From NCBI RefSeq assembly GCF_035917235.1, contig NZ_CP108423.1, positions 1,426,001-1,490,000 of the forward strand: a stretch of 64,000 nt of DNA. The letters are read 5' to 3'. Origin of the DNA: Streptomyces sp. NBC_01294 (GTDB taxonomy: Bacteria; Actinomycetota; Actinomycetes; Streptomycetales; Streptomycetaceae). Within the stretch, counting starts at the first letter, position 1. Every line of letters begins with the position of its first letter. Both the position numbers and the translations under genes were made by a program. Shown piece by piece: positions 28,237-37,964 of the stretch. The notes beneath the pieces are model-generated. The model had not been told where the DNA came from. It did no database searches and saw only the letters and a list, made by a program, of their open reading frames with translations.

Positions 28237-28635
28237 TCACCCTTGGCTGGTCTTGCCGCCACCTTTGGCGGAGCCCGCGTCCCTGTTCAAGTAGTTGTAG
28301 ACCGTGAAACGGCTTACCCCCAGGGCGCCCGCGACCGTTTCCACACCGTGCCGGACGGAGAAGGCGCCTCGCGCCTCCAGTATCCGCACGACGTCCTGCT
28401 TGGACTTCCGGTCGAGCTGCGACAGCGGTACGCCGTGCCGGCGCTCCAGGGCCGCCAGGATGTGGTCCAGCGAGTCGGAGAGCTGCGGAAGTCGCACGGC
28501 CAGCAGGTCCTGGCCCTCCCAGGTGAGCACGACGTCGTCGGGCTGCGCCAGGGCCGGATCCATCAGCTCGCCGCCCATGGCGTCCACGAGCGGCTTGACC
28601 GCTGCGACGAACGGGTGGTCGCGGGGCTCGGTCAT
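28237..28635 (-). CDS. Short HTH_22 (YheO/DauR C-terminal type) DNA-binding protein
   Basis: A 132-residue protein. The C-terminal half (residues about 70-118) is the HTH_22 domain: DVVRILEARGAFSVRHGVE then VAGALGVSRFTVYNYLN. YheO/DauR proteins normally have an N-terminal PAS-like sensor; here about 65 residues with a possible reduced sensor precede it. It is the second of a two-gene unit, ATGA-overlapped, and is a candidate second regulator of the urate genes. Confidence 0.8.
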   Translation of the reverse strand: MTEPRDHPFVAAVKPLVDAMGGELMDPALAQPDDVVLTWEGQDLLAVRLPQLSDSLDHILAALERRHGVPLSQLDRKSKQDVVRILEARGAFSVRHGVETVAGALGVSRFTVYNYLNRDAGSAKGGGKTSQG

Positions 28636-28883
28636 GGGGTGTCCTCCCCGATCACGTTGACCTGGAGCGAGACGCGCGTGGCTCCGGCCTCCAGGGAGTC
28701 GCGCAGCAGGGCGCCCACCGCGGCCAGCACCCGGTCGGCCTCGCCTTCTGCGGTGTTGCCGAACGGGCCGACGTCCACCGCGTCCAGCTGGGCCTTCTGG
28801 ATGACCTCGCGGGCGGCCACGGCATGGGCAGGAGCCTCTTCGAGGTCGAAGGGCTCGGTCGTGAACTCCACTCTCAATCGCAC
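28632..28883 (-). CDS. DUF77/thiamine-binding (MTH1187/YkoF-like) small protein
   Basis: An 83-residue protein. The middle and end (VIQKAQLDAVDVGPFGNTAE then VSLQVNVI) resemble the ferredoxin-like DUF77 proteins, which bind thiamine or other small ligands as tetramers. GTG start at 28883. It is coupled to the HTH_22 gene. A ligand-binding subunit paired with a sensorless DNA-binding protein is plausible but unproven. Confidence 0.65.
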   Translation of the reverse strand: MRLRVEFTTEPFDLEEAPAHAVAAREVIQKAQLDAVDVGPFGNTAEGEADRVLAAVGALLRDSLEAGATRVSLQVNVIGEDTP

Positions 28884-28927
28884 GCGGTCAAGCTACCCCG
28901 CGGTCTCGATTTTCCGGCAGTCCGTAC

Positions 28928-28992
28928 TTGACATCCGGGACAAGCCCGATGCAGTCTTCCATCAAGCAGAAACTAACTTCCGCAATACGGAA
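28928..28992 (+). promoter_or_regulatory. hyi promoter with tandem operator boxes
   Basis: A good -35 (TTGACA, 28928-28933) is followed by no clear -10. TTCCATCAAGCAGAA (28957-28971) and the perfect palindrome TTCCGCAATACGGAA (28978-28992) start 21 bp apart. The second overlaps the AAGGAG of hyi, so binding would also block translation initiation signals. Confidence 0.6.
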
Positions 28993-29008
28993 GGAGCGCA
29001 CACCCCTC

Positions 29009-29842
29009 ATGGGATACACGGACCAGCGCTTCGATGTAAACCTTTCGATCCTCTTCACGGAACTCCCGCTCCTGGAGCGTCCCGCGGCTGCCGCCGCGGC
29101 GGGCTTCACGGCGGTCGAGCTGTGGTGGCCCTGGATCGAGACCCCCACCCCCGCACAGGAGGAGCTCGACGCCCTCAAGCAGGCCCTTGAGGACGCCGGC
29201 ACCCAGCTGGTGGGCCTGAACTTCTACGCCGGCCGGCTGCCGGGGCCGGACCGCGGTGCGGTCTCGGTTCCCGGTGAGGAGTCGGAGCGCTTCAACGCCA
29301 ACATCAACGTGGCCGCCGACTTCGCGGCCTCGGTCGGCTGCAAGGCGCTGAACGCCCTCTACGGCAACCGCGTCGAAGGCGTGGACCCGGCCGTTCAGGA
29401 CGAGCTGGCGCTGAAGAACCTGGTCGTGGCGGCCCGGGCCGCGGACCGCGTCGGCGCGATCCTCCTGATCGAGACCCTCAACAAGCCCGAGTCGCCGCTC
29501 TACCCGCTGGTGAGCGCCCCGGCCGGCATCGAGGTAGTGGACAAGGTGAACGAGGCCACCGGCCTCGGCAACGCCAAGTTCCTGCTCGACCTGTACCACC
29601 TGGCGATGAACGATGAGGACCTCTCCGAGGTCATCGAAAAGTACGCCGCCAAGACCGGGCACGTCCAGATCGCGGACAAGCCCGGACGAGGTGCCCCCGG
29701 CACCGGCGAGCTGCCCCTCGAGGAGCTGCTCGACCAGCTGAAGAAGGCCGGATACGAGGGCTACGTAGGCCTGGAGTACAAGGCCGCCGACGCTGCCGCG
29801 TCCTTCGCATGGCTGCCGGCCGAGGCCCGCGCCGCGAAGTAG
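29009..29842 (+). CDS. hyi: Hydroxypyruvate isomerase
   Basis: A 277-residue TIM-barrel protein of the AP_endonuc_2 fold. It interconverts hydroxypyruvate and tartronate semialdehyde. The opening LSILFTELPLLERPAAAAAA, the ELWWPW strand, the metal-ligand ETLNKP block and the C-terminal GYVGLEYK block match Hyi. ATG at 29009 follows AAGGAG. It is co-directional with glxR 75 bases downstream and shares operator boxes with gcl. Confidence 0.93.
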   Translation: MGYTDQRFDVNLSILFTELPLLERPAAAAAAGFTAVELWWPWIETPTPAQEELDALKQALEDAGTQLVGLNFYAGRLPGPDRGAVSVPGEESERFNANINVAADFAASVGCKALNALYGNRVEGVDPAVQDELALKNLVVAARAADRVGAILLIETLNKPESPLYPLVSAPAGIEVVDKVNEATGLGNAKFLLDLYHLAMNDEDLSEVIEKYAAKTGHVQIADKPGRGAPGTGELPLEELLDQLKKAGYEGYVGLEYKAADAAASFAWLPAEARAAK

Positions 29843-29917
29843 GCGGACAAAGTCCAGGCGATCAGCCAGGCACGTCACGAACTTTTCGTACCAAGCTTTA
29901 AGAGAAGGACCCTCATC

Positions 29918-30817
29918 ATGAGCAACCCCGCTGCGCTCCCGTCGATTGCCTGGATCGGTCTCGGCATCATGGGCTCCCCCATGGCCGAGAACCTCCTGAA
30001 GGCCGGCTACCCGGTCACCGGTTTCACCCTGGAGCAGGACAAGCTGGACCGTCTGGCCGCCGCCGGCGGCTCCGCGGCCGGCTCGATCGCCGAGGCCGTC
30101 AAGGACGCCGACGTCATCATCACGATGGTGCCCGCCTCCCCGCAGGTCGAGGCCATCTCCTACGGTGAGAACGGCATCCTGGAGAACGCGAAGTCCGGCG
30201 CGCTGATCATCGACATGTCGTCGATCACCCCGCAGACCTCGATCGACCTCGCGAAGAACGCCTCCGAGAGGGGCATCCGCGTCATCGACGCCCCGGTGTC
30301 CGGCGGCGAGGCCGGCGCCATCGAGGCCGTCCTGTCGATCATGGTGGGTGGCGAGCAGGCCGACTTCGACGAGGCCCTGCCGGTCCTCCAGGCCCTCGGC
30401 AAGACCATCGTGCTCTGCGGCCCGCACGGCTCCGGCCAGACGGTCAAGGCCGCCAACCAGCTCATCGTCGCGGTGAACATCCAGGCGTGCGCCGAGGCCG
30501 TCGTCTTCCTCGAGAAGTCGGGCGTGAACCTCCAGGCCGCCCTGGACGTCCTCAACGGCGGTCTGGCCGGCTCCACGGTCCTGACCCGCAAGAAGGACAA
30601 CTTCCTGAACCGCGACTTCAAGCCCGGTTTCCGGATCGACCTGCACCACAAGGACATGGGCATCGTCACCGACGCCGCCCGCAACGTGGGTGCCGCCCTT
30701 CCGGTCGGCGCGGTCGTCGCCCAGCTGGTCGCCTCGCTGCGCGCCCAGGGTGACGGCGGCCTGGACCACTCGGCCCTGCTCCGCGCCGTCGAGCGCCTCT
30801 CCGGCGCCCAGATCTGA
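29918..30817 (+). CDS. glxR: 2-hydroxy-3-oxopropionate (tartronate semialdehyde) reductase
   Basis: A 299-residue beta-hydroxyacid dehydrogenase reducing tartronate semialdehyde to glycerate. NAD(P) motif GLGIMGSPMAENLLKAG at the N-terminus, substrate motif DAPVSGGEAGA near residue 127, and catalytic Lys in GQTVKAANQL near residue 174. An AGAAGGA ribosome site precedes the ATG. It probably lies in one transcript with hyi. Confidence 0.95.
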   Translation: MSNPAALPSIAWIGLGIMGSPMAENLLKAGYPVTGFTLEQDKLDRLAAAGGSAAGSIAEAVKDADVIITMVPASPQVEAISYGENGILENAKSGALIIDMSSITPQTSIDLAKNASERGIRVIDAPVSGGEAGAIEAVLSIMVGGEQADFDEALPVLQALGKTIVLCGPHGSGQTVKAANQLIVAVNIQACAEAVVFLEKSGVNLQAALDVLNGGLAGSTVLTRKKDNFLNRDFKPGFRIDLHHKDMGIVTDAARNVGAALPVGAVVAQLVASLRAQGDGGLDHSALLRAVERLSGAQI

Positions 30818-30856
30818 GCGGGCCGAACCCCCTCCCCCTCACCGGGGGACCTGAGT

Positions 30857-30918
30857 TTCCGGATGGTGCCGGTGCTGACACCTGTCCTGTCGCGCCCAAG
30901 CGCCGGCACCGTCCGGAA
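30857..30918 (+). terminator. Long-loop hairpin after glxR
   Basis: A 16-bp stem with a single G-T wobble, 30857-30872 with 30903-30918, around a 30-base loop. It precedes the katA promoter and probably ends the hyi-glxR transcript. Confidence 0.65.
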
Positions 30919-30927
30919 TATCTCTCT

Positions 30928-31015
30928 TCAACTTCGTTCAACAAACTGTTGACGTTTAGTTCTCGCCGAAATTAGGCTGTTCCGCATGACGGAAGACACT
31001 TTCCGTCGGCAGTTA
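30928..31015 (+). promoter_or_regulatory. katA promoter with both operator types
   Basis: TTGACG (30949-30954) and TAGGCT (30973-30978) with an 18-bp spacer form the promoter. TCAACAAACTGTTGA (30938-30952) covers the -35, with an extra TCAAC half-site at 30928. TTCCGCATGACGGAA (30980-30994) covers the start site; a half-conserved copy (TTCCG at 31001) lies exactly 21 bp on. Confidence 0.65.
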
Positions 31016-31033
31016 CCCGTACGGAAGGTCACC

Positions 31034-32491
31034 ATGTCGAAGCGCACGCTGACGACCGAGTCCGGCGCCCCGGTCGCCGACAATCAGAACTCCGCCACCG
31101 CCGGCGTCGGTGGCCCGCTGCTGGTCCAGGACCAGCAGCTCCTTGAGAAGCTTGCCCGCTTCAACCGTGAGCGCATCCCGGAGCGTGTGGTGCACGCCCG
31201 CGGCTCGGCCGCGTACGGCTACTTCGAGGTGACCGACGACGTCACCGCGTACACCAGCGCCGCGTTCCTGAACACGGTCGGCAAGAAGACCGAGACCTTC
31301 CTGCGGTTCTCCACCGTCGCCGACTCGCTGGGCGGCGCGGACGCGGTCCGCGACCCGCGCGGCTTCGCGCTGAAGTTCTACACCGAAGAGGGCAACTACG
31401 ACCTCGTCGGCAACAACACCCCGGTGTTCTTCATCAAGGACCCGATCAAGTTCCCCGACTTCATCCACTCCCAGAAGCGCGACCCCTTCACGGGCAAGCA
31501 GGAGCCGGACAACGTCTGGGACTTCTGGGCGCACGCCCCCGAGGCGACGCACCAGATCACCTGGCTCATGGGTGACCGCGGCATACCGGCGTCGTACCGT
31601 CACATGAACGGCTACGGCTCCCACACCTACCAGTGGACCAACGAGCAGGGCGAGGCCTTCTTCGTCAAGTACCACTTCAAGACGAACCAGGGCATCCGCT
31701 GCCTGTCGGGCGAGCAGGCCGCCGAGCTCGTCGGCAAGGACGCGAACTCGCACCAGACCGACCTGCTCCAGGCCATCGAGCGCGGTGTGAACCCGAGCTG
31801 GACCCTCTACGTCCAGATCATGCCCGCCGCCGAGGCCGCGGACTACCGCTTCAACCCGTTCGACCTCACCAAGGTGTGGCCGCACAGCGACTACCCGCTG
31901 CAGCGCGTGGGCCGCCTGGTCCTCGACCGCAACCCGGACAACGTCTTCGCCGAGGTCGAGCAGTCCGCCTTCTCCCCGAACAACTTCGTCCCGGGCATCA
32001 CCGCCTCGCCGGACAAGATGCTCCAGGGCCGTCTCTTCGCGTACGCCGACGCCCAGCGCTACCGCCTCGGTGTGAACCACACCGTGCTGCCGGTCAACGC
32101 CCCGAAGGCGACGAAGGCCGACAACTACGGCCGCGACGGTGTCATGGCGCTGCGCAACGGCTCGCGCCACGACAAGAACTACGAGCCCAACTCGTACCAG
32201 GGTCCGGCCGAGACCGGTCTGGCGCTGGGCGCCCCGAAGGCCGTCTCCGGCTACACGGGCACCCACGAGGCCCCGGCCCACACCAAGGACGACGACTTCT
32301 TCCAGGCCGGTGAGCTCTACCGCCTGATGTCGGAGGCCGAGAAGCAGCGTCTGGTGGCGAACATCGCCGGCGGCCTGTCTCAGGTCACCCTCGAGGACGT
32401 CATCGAGAAGAACCTGGCTCACTTCCACGCCGCGGACGCCGACTACGGCAAGCGCGTCGAGGAGGCCGTCCGCGCCCTGCGCGACGCCTGA
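31034..32491 (+). CDS. katA: Monofunctional haem catalase
   Basis: A 485-residue small-subunit catalase. Distal His is in VVHARGSAAYG, Asn in FFIKDPIKFP, and the proximal haem Tyr in RLFAYADAQRYRLG. ATG at 31034 follows GGAAGG; an upstream in-frame ATG at 30986 lies within the operator and lacks a ribosome site. Shared operators with uraD and the glyoxylate genes suggest a dedicated role against peroxide from urate oxidase. Confidence 0.95.
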   Translation: MSKRTLTTESGAPVADNQNSATAGVGGPLLVQDQQLLEKLARFNRERIPERVVHARGSAAYGYFEVTDDVTAYTSAAFLNTVGKKTETFLRFSTVADSLGGADAVRDPRGFALKFYTEEGNYDLVGNNTPVFFIKDPIKFPDFIHSQKRDPFTGKQEPDNVWDFWAHAPEATHQITWLMGDRGIPASYRHMNGYGSHTYQWTNEQGEAFFVKYHFKTNQGIRCLSGEQAAELVGKDANSHQTDLLQAIERGVNPSWTLYVQIMPAAEAADYRFNPFDLTKVWPHSDYPLQRVGRLVLDRNPDNVFAEVEQSAFSPNNFVPGITASPDKMLQGRLFAYADAQRYRLGVNHTVLPVNAPKATKADNYGRDGVMALRNGSRHDKNYEPNSYQGPAETGLALGAPKAVSGYTGTHEAPAHTKDDDFFQAGELYRLMSEAEKQRLVANIAGGLSQVTLEDVIEKNLAHFHAADADYGKRVEEAVRALRDA

Positions 32492-32508
32492 GCCACACAG
32501 CTGTACCG

Positions 32509-32533
32509 GGGGCCTGACGGGAGGTCAGGCCCC
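32509..32533 (+). terminator. Terminator after katA
   Basis: A perfect 10-bp stem, 32509-32518 with 32524-32533, 18 bases after the katA stop. Confidence 0.75.
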
Positions 32534-32836
32534 GGGTGCTGAGCCCGACCCGTGGACCCGGATGAGGGGTGGTGCGCGGCGAGGGCAGGACGAGGACCGT
32601 GGCGAGCGTGCGAGCCAGTGCGGTGGTAATGGGTTCCGAGGCCCGTCTCTTGACCTGAGGGAGACGACGCCGGAGTTCTCGTCGCCCGCCCGCCACGGTC
32701 CCAGCCAATCCTCTTCGTACAGGGGCCACGCACAGAGTCCCCTGTACCAGCAGGAACACACCTCCCCATTGACTCCGCCCGGCGGTGCGAACGTCCTGTC
32801 GCGCCAGCCTCGCTCCGTCGGGCGGTCACAAACCAG

Positions 32837-32872
32837 AGCGCCGAGCCACGGACGGTCCCGTGACTCGGCGCT
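32837..32872 (-). terminator. Terminator after aguB
   Basis: A 14-bp stem with one mismatch, 32837-32850 with 32859-32872, about 50 bases beyond the aguB stop. Confidence 0.7.
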
Positions 32873-32920
32873 TTGTCGTACCCGGCGGCGCCGGCCGGCG
32901 TTGGCTCCCGCGGCCGGGCC

Positions 32921-33889
32921 CTACGGGTGAAGGGGCTCGGTGAGGCGGCCGTACAGCTCGGGGCGGCGGGTCTGCAGCAGGCCGAACTGAAGCCAGTCGC
33001 AGCGCTGGTCGAGGTCGGAGACGAGGACGGCGGGGCGGTCGCGGGGGGCGCGCAGCACGACCCGGCCGTAGGGGTCGGAGATGAAGGAGGAGCCGTAGAA
33101 GGTGGAACGGCCCTCGGTGCCGGTGCGGTTGGGCACGATCATGAAGAGCGCGTTGGCGAGGCCGTTGGCGCTGATGGCGTGCTCCCACATGGGCCGGGTG
33201 TCGAAGTCCGGCAGGTCCACCTCGGAGCCTATGGCGGTGGGGTGGACGAGGATCTCGGCACCGTGCAGGGCGTACGCGCGGGCGAGTTCGGGGAACCACT
33301 CGTCCCAGCAGGTGGGGAAGCCGAAGCGGGCGCCCTGGTGGGTGACGACGGGGAAGCCGCTGTCGCCGGGGCGGAAGCAGAGGTCCTCGCGGTAGCCGGG
33401 GAACGCGGGGATGTGGTTCTTGCGGGTCCTGGCGATCAGCTTGCCGTGCGGGTCCACACAGACGGCGGTGTTGTATCCGAGACCGCCGTCCTCGGCCCGC
33501 TCGTAGAGCGAGGCGTGCACGGTGATGCCGAGTCCGGTGGCGAGCTCGGCGGCCAGGCGGACGGTCGGGCCGTCCTCGACGTCTTCGAGGTGGCGGGCGG
33601 CGCCGTGCGCCATCGGGTCGTCGGTCGTGCAGAAGTACGGGCTGCGGGTGAGCTCGGGGAAGCAGACCATCGTGGCGCCCTGGGCGGCGGCCAGGGCCAC
33701 GCCCTCGCGCAGCCGGTCGTCGTGCTCGTTCTCGTCGGCGTACCAGCGCATCTGGACGAGGCCGACGCGCAGCGGGACGCGCTCGGCGGGCTCGGTGCGG
33801 GCCGGGGAGCCGAGCGGGGAACCGAAGGAGGTCAGGAGGGCGTAGGTCGTGGCGTCGGTGGTGGCATTGGTGGTGGCGTCGGTGCTCAT
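32921..33889 (-). CDS. aguB: N-carbamoylputrescine amidase-like carbon-nitrogen hydrolase
   Basis: A 322-residue nitrilase-superfamily amidase. The Glu-Lys-Cys triad is visible in FPELTRSPYF, RKNHIPAFPGYRE and FPTCWDEWFPE; the HIPAFPGYRED and QTRRPELY blocks are typical of AguB. It would release putrescine, ammonia and CO2 from N-carbamoylputrescine. The first about 35 residues (Thr/Ala rich repeats) precede the domain and look dispensable. Start overlaps the aguA stop (ATGA), so it follows agmatine deiminase in one operon. Confidence 0.9.
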   Translation of the reverse strand: MSTDATTNATTDATTYALLTSFGSPLGSPARTEPAERVPLRVGLVQMRWYADENEHDDRLREGVALAAAQGATMVCFPELTRSPYFCTTDDPMAHGAARHLEDVEDGPTVRLAAELATGLGITVHASLYERAEDGGLGYNTAVCVDPHGKLIARTRKNHIPAFPGYREDLCFRPGDSGFPVVTHQGARFGFPTCWDEWFPELARAYALHGAEILVHPTAIGSEVDLPDFDTRPMWEHAISANGLANALFMIVPNRTGTEGRSTFYGSSFISDPYGRVVLRAPRDRPAVLVSDLDQRCDWLQFGLLQTRRPELYGRLTEPLHP

Positions 33890-34965
33890 GCGTTCAGGTC
33901 CTTCGGGAGCTGCTGGGTGATGCAGTGGATTCCGCCGCCGCCGTACGCGAGGACCGGGGTCGGTACGCCGACCACCTTGCGGCCCGGGAGCGCGGCGGCG
34001 AGGACGGCGAGGGCCTCGGCGTCGCTCGTGGAGTCGGGGTCGCCGCCGACGGGGACCACGCAACCGCCGTTGGCGAGGTAGAAGTTGAGGTGGCCGACCT
34101 CGACCGGGGTGCCCTCGACCTCTCCGTGGGTGGTCTGCGGGAGGGCGACGATCTCCAGGGCGCGGCCGCGGGCGTCGGTGGAGGCCTCCAGGACGGCGAG
34201 GTTGGCGCGCATCCGGGCGTAGTCGGGGTGGGTCTTGTCCTCGGGAAGGGAGACGACCACTTTGGCGGGGGCGACGTAGGCGGCGACCCCGTCGACGTGA
34301 CCGTCGATCTCGGTGTCCTCCAGGCCGCCATAGGGCAGCCAGATGACCTTCTCGACGCCGAGGCGGCGCTTCAGCTCGTCCTCGATCTCGGTACGGCTCA
34401 TGCGCGGGTTGCGGTTGGGGTGCAGCAGGCACTGCTCGGTGGTGATGAGCGTGCCCTCGCCGTCGACGGTCAGGGCGCCGCCCTCCAGGACCATGGAGGA
34501 GTGGACGCGGGGGGTGCCGAGCCGGTCCAGGAGGAGCGAGGCGAGCTTGTCGTCGGCGGTCCAGGGGTGGTGCTTCTCGCCCCAGGCGTTGAAGCGGAAG
34601 TCGACGCCGACCCGGTGGCCGTGCGCGTCGTAGGCGAAGATCGGGCCGGAATCGCGCAGCCAGGAGTCGTCGACGGGCAGCTCGACGACCTCGATGGAGT
34701 GACCGGCGGCGCCGGCGGCGCTGTCGCCCTTCCCGTCGGAGTCGCCGGCGCAGGCGGCGCGGGCCTCGTCGGCCAGGCCGTGCGCGGCAATCATGACCAC
34801 GGGCTCGAAGTCGGCGATGGCGCGGGCCACGGCCGCGTACTCGCGCTTGGCGGCCTCGAAGGCCGGCCCCCACAGGGAGGCGCGCGTCGGCCAGACCATC
34901 AGGCAGGCCTCGTGTTCGGCCCACTCGGCGGGCATGCGCGGATGTGGCGGAGTCAGCGGACTCAT
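33886..34965 (-). CDS. aguA: Agmatine deiminase
   Basis: A 359-residue PAD-like guanidino-modifying enzyme converting agmatine to N-carbamoylputrescine and ammonia. The nucleophilic Cys is in GGGGIHCITQQ near the C-terminus; VDDSWLRDSGP carries the substrate aspartates; DGHVDG supplies the catalytic His. A Gly/Ser/Ala-rich insert (residues about 62-80) precedes the DDSW block. ATG at 34965 follows GAGGGAGC. The operon is divergent from a TetR regulator with tandem operators. Confidence 0.93.
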   Translation of the reverse strand: MSPLTPPHPRMPAEWAEHEACLMVWPTRASLWGPAFEAAKREYAAVARAIADFEPVVMIAAHGLADEARAACAGDSDGKGDSAAGAAGHSIEVVELPVDDSWLRDSGPIFAYDAHGHRVGVDFRFNAWGEKHHPWTADDKLASLLLDRLGTPRVHSSMVLEGGALTVDGEGTLITTEQCLLHPNRNPRMSRTEIEDELKRRLGVEKVIWLPYGGLEDTEIDGHVDGVAAYVAPAKVVVSLPEDKTHPDYARMRANLAVLEASTDARGRALEIVALPQTTHGEVEGTPVEVGHLNFYLANGGCVVPVGGDPDSTSDAEALAVLAAALPGRKVVGVPTPVLAYGGGGIHCITQQLPKDLNA

Positions 34966-35060
34966 CGGATGCTCCCTCGGTGCTGTCGGTGCTGTCGGTG
35001 CTGTCGGTCGGTGGTGCGGTCGGTCGGTGATGCGGTCGGCGCGCCGCACCTCACCCATCC

Positions 35061-35155
35061 TGACTAAATTTTCAGTCAGGATCCAGAGCGCGACTGAAAA
35101 CGAAGTCAGGAGGTCGGGTGGGAGCTATCGTGGGACCTGACTGAAAGGTCAGTCA
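35061..35155. promoter_or_regulatory. Three tandem 18-bp TetR operators between aguA and its regulator
   Basis: TGACTAAATTTTCAGTCA (35061-35078), CGACTGAAAACGAAGTCA (35091-35108) and the perfect palindrome TGACTGAAAGGTCAGTCA (35138-35155) share TGACTGA-N4-TCAGTCA. They lie between the divergent starts and probably serve repression of aguAB and autoregulation by the TetR protein. Confidence 0.7.
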
Positions 35156-35186
35156 AGGGGTACCCGACCGAAAGGTGCGCACGAGA

Positions 35187-35768
35187 GTGGCCGATCGCCA
35201 GGCGTTGATCTTGGAAGCTGCCGTACGCGTGATCGCGCGCAACGGCGTCAGAGGACTGCGCGTCGAGGAGCTGGCGGCCGAGGCGGGCGTCTCCACCGCG
35301 CTCATCTACTACCACTTCAAGGACCGCGCCGGCCTGGTCCAGCGCACCCTCTCCTTCATCAGCGACCGCGCGACCGGCTATACCGACGAGGCCCTCAAGC
35401 ACACCCCGGACGCCCGCGCCGCCCTGCTCCAGCTGCTGCTGAGCGAGCTCCAGGACACCCCCCGGGTCCGCGAGAACAGCACCGCGTGGGGCGAGCTGCG
35501 GGCCAGCGCCGTCTTCGACACCGACCTGCGCGAGACCCTGGCCGTCTCCACCCGCTCCTGGTCCCAGGACACGGCGGAAGCCATCTCGGACGCCCAGGCG
35601 GCGGGCCTCGCCGACCTCCACGTCACGCCGCTGGACGCCGCCGAGCGGCTGACCGCCCTGGTGGAGGGCCTCAGCGAGCGCTGGCTGAGCGGCTCCCTGA
35701 CCCTGGACCGGGCCCGCGAGCTGCTGACCGGCGCGGTGGACGCGGAACTCGGCCCGGTGCCTGACTAG
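35187..35768 (+). CDS. TetR/AcrR family regulator of the agmatine genes
   Basis: A 193-residue TetR protein. The N-terminal helix-turn-helix is complete (VEELAAEAGVSTALIYYHFKDR, residues about 28-50); the C-terminal helical domain resembles TetR_C_6/BetI-like ligand domains, a class that includes polyamine-related repressors. GTG at 35187 follows AAAGG by 11 bases; a GTG at 35175 is also in frame. Position and palindromes suggest control of aguAB, with agmatine or a polyamine as likely ligand (inference). Confidence 0.85.
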   Translation: MADRQALILEAAVRVIARNGVRGLRVEELAAEAGVSTALIYYHFKDRAGLVQRTLSFISDRATGYTDEALKHTPDARAALLQLLLSELQDTPRVRENSTAWGELRASAVFDTDLRETLAVSTRSWSQDTAEAISDAQAAGLADLHVTPLDAAERLTALVEGLSERWLSGSLTLDRARELLTGAVDAELGPVPD

Positions 35769-35841
35769 CGCCCGCCCAGCGCCGCTCCGGCCCACCCGCC
35801 TGCCACCTGACCGGGCCGGAACAGGTGCGCCGAAAACGGAA

Positions 35842-35877
35842 CGACCCCCGCCCCTCCTGACGGAGGGACGGGGGTCG
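35842..35877. terminator. Convergent terminator
   Basis: A 16-bp stem with one mismatch, 35842-35857 with 35862-35877, between the TetR gene and gcl. Confidence 0.75.
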
Positions 35878-35909
35878 CCGCGTACCGCTCGACCTGCCGG
35901 TCGGACGGA

Positions 35910-37697
<1,788 letters not shown>

Positions 37698-37729
37698 CAG
37701 GTTCTCCTGCGGGTCTGGCGGTCAGGCTT

Positions 37730-37795
37730 TTCCGTAATCCGGAAGTTTTGTTCTGCTATACGGAACAAGTTAAGCGGCGACCCCTTCGGCGTCAA
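37730..37795 (-). promoter_or_regulatory. gcl promoter with tandem operator boxes
   Basis: On the minus strand TTGACG (37795-37790), 17-bp spacer, TAACTT (37772-37767). TTCTGCTATACGGAA (37751-37765) follows directly over the start site and TTCCGTAATCCGGAA (37730-37744) lies in the leader; starts 21 bp apart. The first shares its GCTATAC core with the allB box at 9862. Confidence 0.7.
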
Positions 37796-37964
37796 GGCGG
37801 TTGGAGACCCCGGAAGACACCAAAAGCCACATCTCGCTCGGTGACTTGTACAAATGACCGATCCGGCGGCGGGAATCGCCTGGAAATGGCGTGCACCCTC
37901 GCCCCTGCGGTCGCCGGTGGTGGAGCATGGACCTACGCACAGCGACGGAGGGGGTCCAGGTCTC

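Larger units (their letters stand above)
32492..32920. other. Gene-free convergent region between katA and aguB
   Basis: Apart from terminators at both ends I see nothing. Open frames on either strand have no ribosome sites and poor codon bias. Confidence 0.6.
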
